Below, piece after piece: positions 23,159-35,648 of a stretch of DNA of 64,000 bases. Source of the stretch: Pleurostoma richardsiae (taxonomy: Eukaryota > Ascomycota > Sordariomycetes > Calosphaeriales > Pleurostomataceae). The position numbers and the translations under genes were made by a program. The first letter of the stretch is position 1. Every line of letters starts with the position of its first letter. The notes beneath the pieces were generated by a model, which saw nothing but the letters and a program-made list of their open reading frames with translations, was not told where the DNA came from and made no database searches. The stretch is taken from assembly GCA_030052745.1 (NCBI GenBank), contig JANBVO010000014.1, forward strand, positions 186,001-250,000. Direction: 5' to 3'.

Positions 23159-25211
23159 ATGGCTTCGTTCCGAGAAAATGATCCGGAGAAGATCGATGCC
23201 ACCGCTGGCCAGGTCGAGGACGTTGGGGCTGAGAGGGCTCGCCTGACGAGGCAGATCCTCCTGAAGATTGACACAAGGTGAACTCCTGCAGCTGCAAAAA
23301 GCTGGGCTCATCCATCAAGAATGCACTTTAACTCTTTGTATCTGAATCCAGAGTCCTGCCCATCCTCGCCCTGCTCTTCCTCTGCTCATTCCTCGACCGC
23401 ACCAACGTCGGCAATGCCAAGATCATCGGCCTCGAGCATGACATCGGCCTCACGAACCTCCAGTACAACCAGGGGCTGGCCGTCTTCTACGTGACCTACA
23501 TCGTCAGGTGAGTTTACCGCGATATCCTTGATTGAATCTGTTTTATCTGCGCCTCAGTAATCACTGACAACCGTCACAGCGAGCTTCCAAGCAATCTCGT
23601 CCTCAAGAAAGCCACACCGAAGGTCTGGCTACCGCTTCTCACGGCGGTATGGGGAATCATCACTATGTGCCTGGGCTTTATCCAGGGCTTCAGTAGCTTC
23701 ATGGCCGTCCGTGCTCTCCTGGGCCTCGCCGAGGGCGGCCTGCTGCCGGGCATGGTGTTGTACCTATCCGGGTTGTACACCAGGGGTGAGATGGCGCTTC
23801 GCATCGGCATCTTCTACACTGCCGCGTCACTATCTGGGGCATTTGGAGGTGAGTTAATGTTCTGCATGGGCTGGCAATCGAGCTAATCTGGCTATCCACA
23901 GGGTTACTTGCCCGCGGCCTGTCTGCGATCGGGCCTCGAGGTGGTTTGGAGGGCTGGAGGTGGATCTTCATCATTGAGGGCCTTCTGGTACGCTTACGCT
24001 GCCTTCTGCGGCCGCTTGCCCTGAGCACGACTAATCCGTCTCTCTTCTTCGACAGACTGTCCTCGCGGGAGCCATCGCATTCCTCCTGCTTCCCAGCAAC
24101 TTGGCTGACGCGCCGTACCTTGACGCCGAAGAGCGTGCATTTGCCATTGCCCGGCTCCAGGGGCAGCTGGCCTCTGCGGGCGATGAGAGGTTCAAGTGCG
24201 TGCAATCGTCCTGTTCGCAGCTCACAGACTTCCGCGACTCTAGCTAACGAGCATTGACAGCACCGCCCTCGAGCACGAAGAGCGCTTCAAATGGACTGAA
24301 GTTCGCCGAGGCGTCTTCAACATTCAGATCTGGCTTACGGCGACCGCGTATTTTGCCATCCTCTCCGGCCTCTACTCCTTCGGTCTCTTCGTAAGCTATT
24401 ATTCCATGTATATCAAAAGAAACACTGTCAGCAAGCATTAACCTGTTCGTAACAGCTCCCTACCATCGTCAACGATCTGAAGATTACCTCCAACGCCAAC
24501 CAGTCGCAGCTGTGGACCGTGATTCCCTATGCAGTCGCGACGCCTGTCACAGGCAAGAACACCACTCTGTCCTCCACTATGCGGGCACGTCTGACCCTCT
24601 CTCTATTCTAGTCCTTGTCGCCTTCCTGTCCGACCGCCTGAAGCTCCGCGGCGTCATCATGCTGGTCACCATCCCCGTCGCAATCACGGGCTACGCCGTC
24701 ATAGCCAATGTCACCTCCGCCAGAGTTCGCTTCGGCATGACCTGCCTCATGGCCACCGGCCTGTACAGCAGCGTTCCCTGCGTACTGGTCTGGAACTCCA
24801 ACAACTCAGCCGGCCACTACAAGAGGGCCACCACCTCCGCGCTGCAGCTGGCTGTTGCGAACGCCGGGGGGTTCGTTGCCAGTATGTGCCTGACCTTCTG
24901 TGTTCGGGATTGGAGAAATGATGAAAGCTGACTGCGTCTGCTCTAGCCTTCGTCTATCCCAACACTGACGGGCCCTTCTACCATCGAGGGCACACTGTTA
25001 TCCTCGGCCTGCTTGTTTATTCCTGGTTCGCGTAAGTTTCCTTTTCCCGACCCATCCTTCGATAAACACGCCAGCTGATCCGGGTGTTGTCAGTGTCTTG
25101 GCCAATGTGTTGCATTGCGTGAAGATAAACAGGGACAAGAGAGCTGGGAAGTACGCCCAGTACGAAGGGGCCGGTGATGACCGGGATCCCAGATTCCAAA
25201 TGATCCTTTGA
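23159..25211 (+). CDS. MFS transporter, Dal5/allantoate-permease type (anion:cation symporter family)
   Basis: Ten exons (23159-23277, 23352-23507, 23580-23848, 23902-23987, 24056-24195, 24261-24390, 24456-24552, 24612-24881, 24947-25031, 25094-25211) encode 489 aa. The start of the first membrane segment reads LLFLCSFLDRTNVGNAKI, the hallmark of the family. RALLGLAEGGLLPGMVLYLSG is the conserved TM4-5 motif, and GWRWIFIIEGLL closes the first half. The second half has the WxSNNSAGHYKRATTSAL-like signature. The seventh intron starts with GC (AG|GCAAGA) rather than GT; only this choice keeps the frame. Relatives import allantoate, nicotinate, pantothenate, biotin or other organic anions across the plasma membrane, and the substrate here is undetermined. 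Confidence 0.93.
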
Positions 25212-25959
25212 GCCAGCGGTCAAGTGAAGATCTCAGAAGTTAAGAAGCAGTAAGATTGAGGGGACTCGAGCCATGGTGCTCAAAGGACGGGGATGGATCG
25301 CAGCACTACGGTTTTGAGCGGTCGACCGCTCAATATGTGAGCAAATACGGGAAACGCCCTGTATGAGAAAAAGGCGTCTCGTGACCAGAGGCAGAAGGGC
25401 GTTTCCGTGACCTGTCCCGACTTCCTCCCTCACCTGCCACGGAAGCATCCCGCTACTTCCGTACCGAGCTGCGCCACAATTTCCTCTTGCGTCTACCTAG
25501 TCGGCCTTCCGCCCGGGGCAATCCGGGTCCGGAAGGCGGCTCTCGTGGCCTCCTAAATACCGATAGCTGCCCATAGACGACCTTCTCAACGAGGTCTATT
25601 GATGACCTGTGCAAGACAGTCAATTGGATTTCCCGGAGTTACCCCTGGTAATTTATTTTGTCGTCTGCCAACCTTAGCTGTCGCTGCTTTCACCGTGAGG
25701 TGAGGATGATCCCCGTGCCAAGTACTGCATACGGGAAATGGGCGTCGCCTATCCCGGTAAAAGTGAGTATTATAGAGAACTCGAACTCAGGATATTGTAC
25801 TATTGCATTGTTTGGGTCATCCGTTAGGATCATAGTGGTGGCAACGACAGTCGTCGTTCTTTGTCGGAGCTGTCAAGTGCTGCAGCGGCGAGGAATCCTT
25901 TGGAATGTGTCAGCGGCAACCTCTCGGAACGAGCGGAAAGCTTTGGGAGCGAGGCCCAG
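25212..25959. other. Intergenic, upstream of the SYLF gene
   Basis: No gene seen. Short frames on both strands lack domains. Confidence 0.5.
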
Positions 25960-25966
25960 TATATAA
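25960..25966 (+). promoter_or_regulatory. TATA box of the SYLF gene
   Basis: TATATAA lies about 115 bp upstream of the ATG at 26079, in otherwise GC-balanced sequence and at a sensible distance for a core promoter. Confidence 0.6.
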
Positions 25967-26078
25967 GCGGGAGGAACCGCGCCACACTACGTAAGACACT
26001 CGTCGAAATCCTCTTGATATCTCTTTCGGCCCCGACTAGGAACCCTCTCACTGTCGCCTTCGATACGATCGCGCAAAG

Positions 26079-27803
26079 ATGCAGAAGGTGACGGCGAAGT
26101 TGCCGTCCTGGGACAAGACCAAGACCCAGAGCAAGAAGGGCTTCGATAAAGTGTGGGGATGGGCCGATAAGCTTGGGGCGCCGGTGAACAGGCTGTCCAA
26201 CCGCATTGGTAGCGAGGCATTCTGGCCGACGACCCTGGACAAGGAAAGCGACAAGGCGGCCAGGATCCTAAGATCATTTTGCAGTAAGCGCTTTACCTGT
26301 CTGATTGAAGTCTAGTCAACGACAAGTCGCGGTTTCATTGTTGGTGATGATTTGTTTTTGAGAGGAGATGTTGCGGAACGTCCGGATTCGCGGTGGAGAT
26401 AGCACACCCGGGCTGACGATGACATCACAGAGGATGGCTTCTACACCGAGGAAGAGAAGCCGGCCGATCAGGCTGGCCCGAAGCAGAAGCAGCGAGTCTT
26501 GAAAAAGATCCCGCAGAAGGTCATACAGAATGCCGTTGGCCTTGCAATCTTCACTACTATGCGCACCGGCTTATGGATCTCCGGAGCCGGAGGTTCCGGC
26601 GTCCTGGTGGCCCGCAAGGAGGATGGGACCTGGTCCCCGCCCTCTGGCATCTTGCTGCACACCGCTGGCTTGGGCTTTCTTGTCGGCGTGGACATCTACG
26701 ACTGCGTTCTCGTCATCAACAATCGCAAGGCTCTCGAGGCTTTCACCAAGCTTCGAGCAACGCTTGGCGGCGAGATCAGCGCGGTCGCCGGTCCGGTCGG
26801 GGCTGGTGGTGTTCTGGAGCACGACGGCAAGTGGAAGCAAGTGAACAAGCCGGTGTTCACTTACCTCAAATCTCGGGGGTTTTACGCCGGTGTTCAAGTT
26901 GACGGCACAATTGTTGTCGAACGAACAGATGAAAACGCACGGTTCTACGGGCAGACGATAGGTGTCGCCGATATCTTAGCTGGAAAAGCACGCCACCCGC
27001 CGCCAGAGATCAAGATGTTGATGGAGACCTTGAAGGCTGCAGAGGGCTCGGATGACGTCGATGCAGAGCTCATGGACGAGCTAGATGGACAGCCGGCCCC
27101 TGGCGACGTCAGCGTTGATGCCCCCGGGGAGGGCAAGATATTCGGCATCCCAGACCCCGATGACCCCGATCCATACGGTGTGCATGCCTTGGAACAAGAA
27201 GGTCTCGAAATCCGCGACGCTGCAACTCGTTCCAGGCCCTCGAGTCAGCAGTTCGAATATCGCCCCAGCCCTACGAGTCCTACCTACGACAAATTCCACC
27301 GCAGGAGCATGGGAACATCCGGCACGAGGAGTAACCGTGAAAGCTACGCCTCGAGTCCTGATTCCCGCATGAGATGGAGTACGGACAGACACTACGCGAC
27401 GTCCGAGACACAAACAGATCCTGTCATCATAACGCCAATCCCAAACTCCACTCCGACAGCCTCAGTCGTTGAGCTGGCACAAGACGACCGAAGCGTCTAT
27501 GAAGATGCTGCCGCAGCCGACGACACAAAGACTGACAGCAGTCCTCCTCCTAATAATACGAACGGCAATCCGTGGAGCTCCGAGGGGCGCGAGAATAGCA
27601 AAGATGAGGGTAACTCTACGGAGAACGACTTCACGTCAGTCAATGGGGAGGGCAGGCCTTCAACTCCCAACGGCACAGCTAGTGCTACAAGCACCACGGC
27701 ACGTGCACCGCCACCACTGCCGCCGAGAAATCTCCCGTCTACTGATCCTGGCTTCGAGGATATCAGCCTGAAGGATACCGAAACGAAGGGTAGTGAAGCC
27801 TAG
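26079..27803 (+). CDS. SYLF-domain (Ysc84/LSB3-like) protein
   Basis: Two exons (26079-26283, 26431-27803) encode 525 aa. After a short Lys-rich start, the SYLF domain runs from about residue 85 (KKIPQKVIQNAVGLAIFTTMR) to about 300. It includes GAGGSGVLVARK, GGEISAVAGPVGAGG and YLKSRGFYAGVQVDGTIVVERTDEN, which are strongly conserved in this family. The C-terminal 200 residues are Ser/Thr/Asp-rich, disordered and end in Pro-rich runs (PPPLPPRNLP) that could bind SH3 domains. Yeast and animal relatives bind phosphoinositides and actin and act in endocytosis. Many fungal relatives end in an SH3 domain; here there is instead a possible SH3 ligand. Confidence 0.92.
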
Positions 27804-29319
27804 TCCGCTGCACTGCGGATAGCAGTACTACGCGACAAAAGCCCTGAAGGCCACCAACAGCCGAGTTTTGGGTTGGGCGCGCAATGCAGAGCATAGGAGG
27901 CGTGAGCCGTTCTCACGAGAACTGCCATATAAACGGGTGAGAGTATCATGATCTTGGGTGCGGACAGCTGCCGAGAAGACTTCTCGCTGGTATGAAGAGG
28001 TACTGGGTGATGCGGTAGGTACGGAGTGATAAAGCGCTTCAGGAGTGAGGAGTTTTCAACAGTTGCTTTTGCTAAGGAGGATATGGAACTTCATGAAAGC
28101 GCATGTGGTTTCTTGGTGAAATCATGGGGGTTGAGGTTCATAGAATTTACTGCTTGGGGGATGATGAATAGACTCGATTCACTCGAAGCAGTTTACAAGC
28201 AAGACCAGATTCGTAATCTCTCATCAAGGCCGGTGCTTCTGAGTTGTTACTTGCAGCGCACGCAACAGACCGTCATCCCATGCCGGCTCTAGTTGGTGCT
28301 CTGTTTGCTGCCAATCTCGTCTTGGAAATGATGGTAGTGCTAAGGAGGCTGCTGTTTCATATCAATCACCAACAGCCGGCCAAGAACAAGCGCAGAACCC
28401 ACTGGGCTCATCAACTCGCAAGATTGTTCGTACGATTGGTGCACAACCCTGCGGGCATTTTTCATCTTAAGAACTATCGAATTGCAAAAGTCGTTGGCCT
28501 GATAAAGAGAAGATCGTTTGTCACCTAGACCTCCCGATAGTGCCGAGAATTGTCGAATAGTGGGACGGTGAAGTGCCCAATGGCGCTGGACTACCTAAGG
28601 GATCGCTACAAGGCGTCGATGGCGACATCCCACCTAGGCCAATGCCAGCGCTCGCTTCGCCCCTCCAGTAACCATTCTAGGCCCTGAATCCCGGGGGTCC
28701 ATTTTGAGCCTCAACTTTAGCTCTCTCACACCTTCCCGTCGTCCCCCTCCGTGATGGTCTCACTCTTCGATATTGTACCGCTTCAAGTTCCACAAGCTCT
28801 GGCCGCGATATGAAGCACAGAGTAGGGCGATCTCGCTACAGCCGTTTCACTAGCGGGACGGCGCGCCGCATTTCCTCTCCACTGCGGCTCGCAATTTGTC
28901 AGCATCTCATGCCCCCGGATTAGAATTAGTAAACCAGCAGAGGGTCTCGCTTGACCGCCTCCATGCAGGGAGGGCATAGCATGTTGACCGGGGGGGAAAG
29001 AAGAGCTCTCATTAGCCAGCCGAGAGAGGCCATGGAGTGGTTGAGCAGTGACAGGAGGGGTCTTACCCGAGCCGTTCCCGGAGCCGGCACGGCCTCTCGT
29101 TCCTCGACTCCATTTAAAAGCCTCGTGATCCCCGCGGATCTAGAGCTTTCCACGGCGTCTCCTGCGGCAAACTATTTCAAGCCTTGAGTTCCCCACAGCA
29201 TTCGAACATCAAGCACGTCTGCAGAACGACGAGATTAGCTATTGTCTGTCTTTAAGACTCTCATTCTCTCACTCAAACAACTGTCGCTCTGCTAAACACT
29301 CATTTCAGTCACTGTCACG
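27804..29319. other. Intergenic, upstream of the DUF1993 gene
   Basis: No supportable gene. Two adjacent open frames at 28026-28528 begin without an ATG and show no domain. A CATTTAAAAG element near 29110 could serve as an AT-rich core promoter for the DUF1993 gene. Confidence 0.45.
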
Positions 29320-29939
29320 ATGCCTGGAATCACCCTCTACGAGGCATCCATCCCTCTCTTCCTGAAGGGCATGGAGACACTTGGAAGCATCCTGGATAAG
29401 GCCGCCGCTCACGCCAAGGAGAAGGGCCTGGACGCCGACGCAGATTACCCCGGGGCCCGCCTCGTTGAGGACATGCTCCCGCTCAGCTTCCAGATCCAGA
29501 TCGCCTCTAACACGGCCAAGAAGACCGTCGCGCGCCTGACGGGCGAGGATACCGTCGGCCCCTGGGAGGACAACGAGAAGACCATGGCCGAGCTCAAGGC
29601 ACGCGTTGACAAGACGATCGACCTGCTGAAGTCGGTGAAGCCCGATTCAGTTGACGGAAAGGAGGATGCGATTGTCGAGCTGTAAGTTGAGCCTCCTGTC
29701 GCACATGACTGCCCGCTGTGTGATGGACCAAGATCTGGATTGCTGATGCCAGACGAAAACTTGACAGGCAACGCGGCAAGGACCCGACTCTCCACCTGCC
29801 CGCTAAGGCCTACCTGAACGCCTACGCCATCCCCAACTTCTTCTTCCACGTGCAGACGGCATACGCCATCTTGCGGATGAAGGGCGTCCCCTTGGGGAAG
29901 AGGGACTACCTCGCTGCCTTCTTCAAGGGCTACGTGTAG
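29320..29939 (+). CDS. DUF1993 family protein
   Basis: Two exons (29320-29681, 29768-29939) encode 177 aa, the usual size of this small all-helical family. The N-terminus MPGITLYEASIPLFLKGMETL and the central DMLPLSFQIQIASNTAKKTV are its conserved helices. The C-terminal half has YLNAYAIPNFFFHVQTAYAILR followed by GVPLGKRDYLAAFF, also typical. The fold resembles DinB-like four-helix bundles. No reaction is established for fungal members. It is probably cytosolic: no signal peptide or membrane segment is visible. Confidence 0.92.
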
Positions 29940-31430
29940 AGCTAGAATCTGTCGGCATGATTGTAGAGTGCGCGGTAGATGAAGTAACTAGCATGTCTGT
30001 CAATTAGTCGAGACTATGGAATGATGCAATATTGTTGCACAGAAGGCTGCCGTGTTTGTTTTGTCGAGCTTACATTCGCGCGAGCTTCCTTTAGAGACCG
30101 TGCAGTCTCAGTGACGACGTGATATAACCAGTCACAGTGCGGTGACGTTATAAATCATTCAATACTCAAAAATACCAAGATCATCAAGATCATTTTCTGC
30201 CGAATGCCTTGCTATATTGCGAAGTATTCGCCTAGTTGCGAAAAGCACGGTGCACGCTTCATGGTGCCCGGTAAATTGACCGACCATCAGAGTTGTGATG
30301 CCTTAGCATTACTGTTATTTCTACAAGTCAAGGCAACAGTAAGTAACCTATGAAAAGAATGTCAAGTTTGGAACTTGCGAATTACTAGATTAGTGGGTTA
30401 TAGGGTCTCGGGGATTTAACCTAGGCAGAAATATTCCGCACACTCAGGTCAATGCCGAAGTCAGTTTTGGGCCCTGCAGAACATTGATATCACTAGAGCA
30501 CTCGCTGATGTATTCATGCATGCTGTGCAACCACACACTTCAGGTCGCACGACCAGTTGAGGTTGCGGCCACACCATCGGGCCATGACGGCCTGAGGGTG
30601 TGTTAAACCATGCACAGATTAGACAATGCCGAGAGCAGAATAATCTGTACAACGAGAGGATACAAGAAAGACGACACAACTTCATAGTTTATTTCCTTCT
30701 CAGGTCAACCCCACCGGTGGGTTTTCTCCTGGTTGCCGTCGCTTCACGGTACCGCACACGAAGCCGTCAAAAGCCGAGAACGTGGAATATTCGTCCAACA
30801 AATCTGATCAGTTTTATAATTACATTGCACCACTGACAAAGAGCTATATCTCCCAAGGTATTAATTGTCAAGTTGCCAGGTATATGCTGTGCATGGGATA
30901 CCACCTACCCCATCCGGTACGTACTCTGCAGCACTGTCTGGACAGTGCTCCGTCTGGGAAGCAACCCTGCACGGCTGCACCACAGGTGAGCCTTTCTCAC
31001 CAATGCCGCCATTACCGCCAGTGCAAATCCCCGTACTCCGTACAGAACAGGATTGCATGCATATCCCCCCTGGCCGGCCCACAACTCAGCGCAGAACACG
31101 GAGTAAGTGGCGGAGACGTCTTGCATGATCATGATCGAACCCAGCTACGCCCATCACTCAGGGATCCGTACATCGAGCCTCTTTCGAATCAGATCCTTGC
31201 CCAAAGCGGAATGATACCTTGCTCAGACAGCGGCATGTAACCGTTACTCTGCCCCACTTCTCTCGCGGAGCAATCTAACCGTGGGCATTCTGGACGTCAA
31301 CGCCCAACCTCACGCGTTATTCTTCAAAGCAACATCCAGAACTATCCGGCAGATACGGGACCTTGAAAGAGCGGTGAAATTGTGTCTTCCGTCCTCTGCG
31401 TCACTCGTCAGCTGCTAGACGTTACCGAAC
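29940..31430. other. AT-richer spacer left of the tailoring cluster
   Basis: About 1.5 kb with no gene seen. Open frames are short, overlap on both strands and look like chance. The spacer separates ordinary genes from the 31.4-46.4 kb block. Confidence 0.45.
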
Positions 31431-32932
31431 ATGACCGATACTACAGAGCCTCAGGGAAGTCCTAAGGCGGCCGGGAGCCCAACTCGAGGTTCTCCGAAGG
31501 CAGCTTCGCCGAAATCAGAGTCTCCGCCAAAGTCACCTGCCGAGTTCCTCCCACCGGAACACTGGGCACAGGCCGCCGCAGTAAGCGAGCTACACCCTCA
31601 GTGGCAGCACGACTATGGCCTGAGAGCCGGGCTGAATATTTTGTGACTTTTCCAGGAATACGCCAATGATGATGCGGATTCGGCTCTGGGCGACAATGCT
31701 AGCTCAACCGCGTCGGTTACATCCAGCATCCTGAGATACAGGACCATCCTGGGCAGAACTTTCCACAGCGAAAGAGGCGAAGCGCATTACTGGTACCATC
31801 CATTCTAGGAACGACGCGTCTTATAACTTGTAAGCTGATTCCTGGGTAGGGGTTCGAACGACGAAAGGCAGAATGAGGCGATGGATATCAAGTGAGAGGC
31901 ACTATATGCAGCTAGGATATGCTAGCCATATTGATACTTATCTAGTCATCACGTTCAAACCCTGGGCCTGGACGGAAAGCTGTACCTTGCGCCTCTTGAC
32001 AAGGACATAAAGGTAAGCAAGCCTGGTACCATAGACACTAGCGTATGTCCTGATCCTTGGGTAGAAAGCCGTCGACATCGGAACTGGGACGGGTATCTGG
32101 GCCATGTATGAGCTCTCCTCTCTCGCACAATGTCGCCTCTATTCACCCAGCTTATAGTGACTTCGCGGACGAGTTTCCCCACTGTGAAGTGGTCGGAACG
32201 GATATCTCGCCAATTCAGCCGACCTGGATTCCGCCCAACCTCGAGTTGTAGGTCCACGCCACCAACTATTATCCCTTCTGAATTTAACAACTACCCAAAG
32301 CCAGATAGATGACTGCACTCAGAATTGGACTTTCGCACCAAACTCTCTGGACTACGTGCACATCCGCTTTCTCGCAGGGAGTATCACCGACTGGACGTCC
32401 CTTTTCAAGCAGGCATTCCGCTGTCTCAAGCCCGGCGGCATTCTGGAGAGCTTTGAGCCGTCCGCCGTCATCGAGAGCGACGACGGCACAGTCGACGAGA
32501 AGAGTGCACTCGCGCAGTGGGGCAAGCTCTTTGTCGAGGGTGGGAAAAAGGTCGGGCGGCCGTTTACAGTCGTTCAGGACAATCTGCAGAACGAGGCCAT
32601 GGAAGAGGCTGGCTTTGTGGATGTCCATGAGCACAAGTACAAGGTTCGTGTATACCACAGGGGGTTCTGTAAGGTTCCATGCTGATGATTGATAGTCTCC
32701 TATCGGAGGCTGGCCCAACGATCCTAAGCAAAAGGAGCTTGGGCAATATGCTCAGATCACGATGGAGCAGGACTCCGAGGGACTCATACTCTTTATGGCT
32801 AATGTACTGGCTGGCTGGAGTAAGGAGGAGATTCAGGTGTACATTGCACACGTCCGGCGCGAGATCCGCTCTCGTCAAAAGCATGCCTGGTACTGGCAGA
32901 AGGATGTCTGGGGTCGAAAGCCAGGCCCGTGA
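31431..32932 (+). CDS. LaeA-like SAM-dependent methyltransferase (first copy)
   Basis: Eight exons (31431-31580, 31656-31792, 31850-31891, 31946-32012, 32065-32105, 32158-32247, 32301-32643, 32696-32932) encode 368 aa. The N-terminal 40 residues are a disordered Ser/Pro/Lys tract with repeated SPK units. [24 protein letters not shown] segment leads into the methyltransferase core. The SAM-binding motif I is [10 protein letters not shown] from Asp136, completed across an intron. Motif II is [11 protein letters not shown], then PPNLEF and, after it, [12 protein letters not shown]. This arrangement is that of fungal LaeA-like enzymes, which include global regulators and many pathway-tailoring enzymes. 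One acceptor (CAAAG|CC) was chosen because the downstream CAG choices open stop codons. The substrate is unknown. It forms the left edge of the cluster. Confidence 0.93.
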
Positions 32933-33234
32933 CCGAGACTCTTGATAATCAATACGCAATGACCTATTGGTCGTTTCTGGTCGCTCATCTACCCTCTATG
33001 GTGGCTATGCAAATCGGAGTTCCCTTCCATCTCTGCAGGGGTTCGGGAGCTCGGACAACCGGTCGCTTGCATGCATTCAACTTCATATGTGCCCCTGGTA
33101 GATACCCCACAGAAGTATTAAAAATATGTTGACAATTACTCTAAATATGGAGCCAAAGGCAAACATCATTAACTCTTCATAGCTCGTGTCATCGAACTCA
33201 TTGTGTAGGAGATGAACATTGACCCCTCTACCGT
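32933..33234. terminator. Shared 3' flank between convergent genes
   Basis: About 300 bp separates the stop codons of the methyltransferase and the cyclopropane synthase, which converge here. It is AT-rich near 33110-33170 and presumably holds both poly(A) sites. Confidence 0.4.
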
Positions 33235-34678
33235 TCAGAGCACGTCTTCCAGCACGTCTACGCAATTCTCCCGGGCCACGGTTATCGCGACGTCGCCAAG
33301 CGACTTCGTCTTGAATCCCGCTTCGCAATAGCAGAAATAGTACTGACAAATCGTTAGGCAAGCATGGCAGAAGCGTCCTGATGTTCAAACTCACCTCCCA
33401 CTTCCTCTTGAAGATGTCCATCTCCGCCCTGGTCATAGCAGGGTGGCGTTCCAGCAAAGCAGGCACGATCTTATCCTCGAAGTTTGCGTGGAAGTTCTCA
33501 TTCCAGCAACGGAGAGCCCTGACGTAGTGCGCGCCGACGCTCTTGATCTCCTCCACCACGAGCTTTCCCTTCGATCCCCGGTCGATGCTGCTCACTAGCC
33601 CGCTTACCGTTGGCAGGTGGCCACCGGGAAAGATGTACTTCTTGATGAAGTCCTCACCCTCGAGGTACTGGGCATACCGCGCCTCGGGTATCGTTATGCA
33701 CTGGAAGTAGCCGATGCCGCCATCAGTCTTCAAGTAGCGGTCCACGCAGGCAAAATACGTTTCTAGGAAGGCATGGCCGACATGCTCGATCATCTCGATG
33801 CTTACGACCTTGTCGAAGGGCTGCTCGGGCCGCAACTCGCGGTAGTCAGCCACTACGACCTGAATCTGGCTGCTCAACCCCGCGTCCGCGATGCGTCGGT
33901 CGACGAGTTTCTTCTGCTCCACGCTAGGGGTTATTGTCGTCACCCGGCATCCGGTGGTGGACGCTGCGAGGATGGCGAAGCTACCCCAGCCCGTACCAAT
34001 CTCAAGGACGTGGTCGGAGGCCTTGATACGCGTGCTCGATATGGCATACCGAAGCTTTCGCATCTGAGCCTCCTCGAGTGTCTCCGTGGCCGCGCTGGGA
34101 TCTGAAAAGGGCAGCCAGAGGGGTGCAGAATACGTCATGTCTGGGCTGAGGAACGCCGCGAACATGTCATTGCTCAGGGAGTAATGAGCGTTGGCATTAA
34201 GGCGTGCAGTGGCGATGTCATTGGCCTTCCTGACGATCTTGCCGAGCTTTGTCAGCAGGGTCTGGACGAAGGGTGTTGTTGACCCCGTGGTTAGGGCTGA
34301 ACTGTTTCGGATGAAGACCTCGAAGAAGGTTGTGAGATCTGAGGTGCTGATTTCGTGAAGCATGTAGCTCTGGGCGAACCCCATGTCTCCGAGTAGGAGG
34401 ACTCGGATCCAGAAGAAGTCATCGTGGACTGTGAGGACAGCTGCTGGAGGTTCAGGCTGACCGCCTGATCCATTGACCTTTTTGTCGGCCTTCCTCCCCA
34501 GGACAATGATGCCATCTTGGCCCTCAATTGTCAGGGTCCCGATTGACAAGCCAGAGAGGCCGCTAAGGACCAACCGCTTCGCTAGAGGCTGTAAATGAGA
34601 CAATGCATATCCGGAGATTTCCTGAAGCTTAGCTAGTCCGGGGAGAGGAATAGAGATGCGACCCCTGACTGTATCCAT
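33235..34678 (-). CDS. Cyclopropane-fatty-acyl-phospholipid synthase family protein
   Basis: Two exons (33395-34678, 33235-33342) encode 463 aa from the ATG at 34678. An in-frame ATG further upstream would add an unconserved leader and was not chosen. The catalytic half starts near HYSLSNDMFAAFLSPDMTYS; the SAM-binding motif is LEIGTGWGSFAI (Glu226). Next come IEMIEHVGHAFLETYF and YIFPGGHLPTVSGL, all hallmarks of the family. The last exon supplies the C-terminal YYFCYCEAGFKTKSLGDV. Such enzymes transfer a methylene group from SAM to the double bond of an unsaturated acyl chain in a phospholipid, making a cyclopropane or methyl-branched product at the membrane. The adjacent fatty-acid-hydroxylase-type P450 supports a lipid substrate. 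Confidence 0.93.
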
Positions 34679-35648
34679 GGTGGGTGTCCTGAATGGCTTT
34701 GAACTTCCAGAATCCAAGCAAGACGGCGAGTGAGAAGGGACAGAGAAGTACAGGAATAGTGCCGGAGAGTGCGAGCCTAGGCTCGCAACAACAGACCGAA
34801 GGAAGACACTGCCGGCCACCCTTTCGGCCAGTTGCAGTACTGAGTTCGGCTCTGGGCCGGCCCACCCGAACAGCGCGTGCGTGTATTGGAGAGCCTATGG
34901 CGTATGGCGAGCTGAAGACCCTCCAGGCCGGAAGATAAGATGCTGACACCAGCTCGGTGTTCACATGTCGTCCGAAGTCCAAGACTGACGTGTCACATCC
35001 CTGGACCTGCGGATGCTCCCAGAAAAGTCCCGTTGCTTGGTTGACAAGCAGGCCACCCGTCCTCATCTGGGAAGGCCCATCCTGTCTCCGCCCATTACGT
35101 CCAGCGTAACACAAGGGAGGACTCGGCCGTCTCGGCGTCAAGCCCGTCAGATTGGCACGTCACTCTGTGCAACCCCACCCGACTAGTCGGCTTGCTTCCC
35201 ACCCGGGTGGCACGTCCCACGACGGCATTGGCCGACTGGGACCCCGATGCGCCTCGACGGCATGGGCTCGGCGATGCGTGAATGCGGGTCTTGACAGGCT
35301 GGCTGTGCGTCGACGCCGGTGGACTGGAGTTGGCGCGCTGACCTAAGTGCCATCGCGCCTCGGTCTTTGCTCAGTTGCGACTAGCACGTACATAAGTCCG
35401 CATGAGACTGCTGGCCAGCTCAAATCTCGAACAGTCAACATTCCTCCTTATCGGGTTCCCATGGGCGGCGAATTCGGGCGCGTCCACAGACAACTCACCA
35501 TGCACGGCGGTGCGGGCCGGGTGGCACGCTCGGTAAGCCGGCGAAGGTTTACGATGTGGGTATATCCTGAAGAGATTTCTCCCTCTCCTCGGCCGGGGGT
35601 CCCACAGCCTGCACTCTCTCTCTGCCACGGTGACCGACTCACAGCAAG
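34679..35648. promoter_or_regulatory. Divergent promoter, CFA synthase and P450
   Basis: 970 bp lies between the opposed start codons, the best candidate for coordinated control inside the cluster. No operator was identified with confidence. Confidence 0.5.

Noticed and set aside
28026-28528. Two adjacent plus-strand open frames
   Set aside because: Neither opens with an ATG at its start and no splice join gives a coherent protein.
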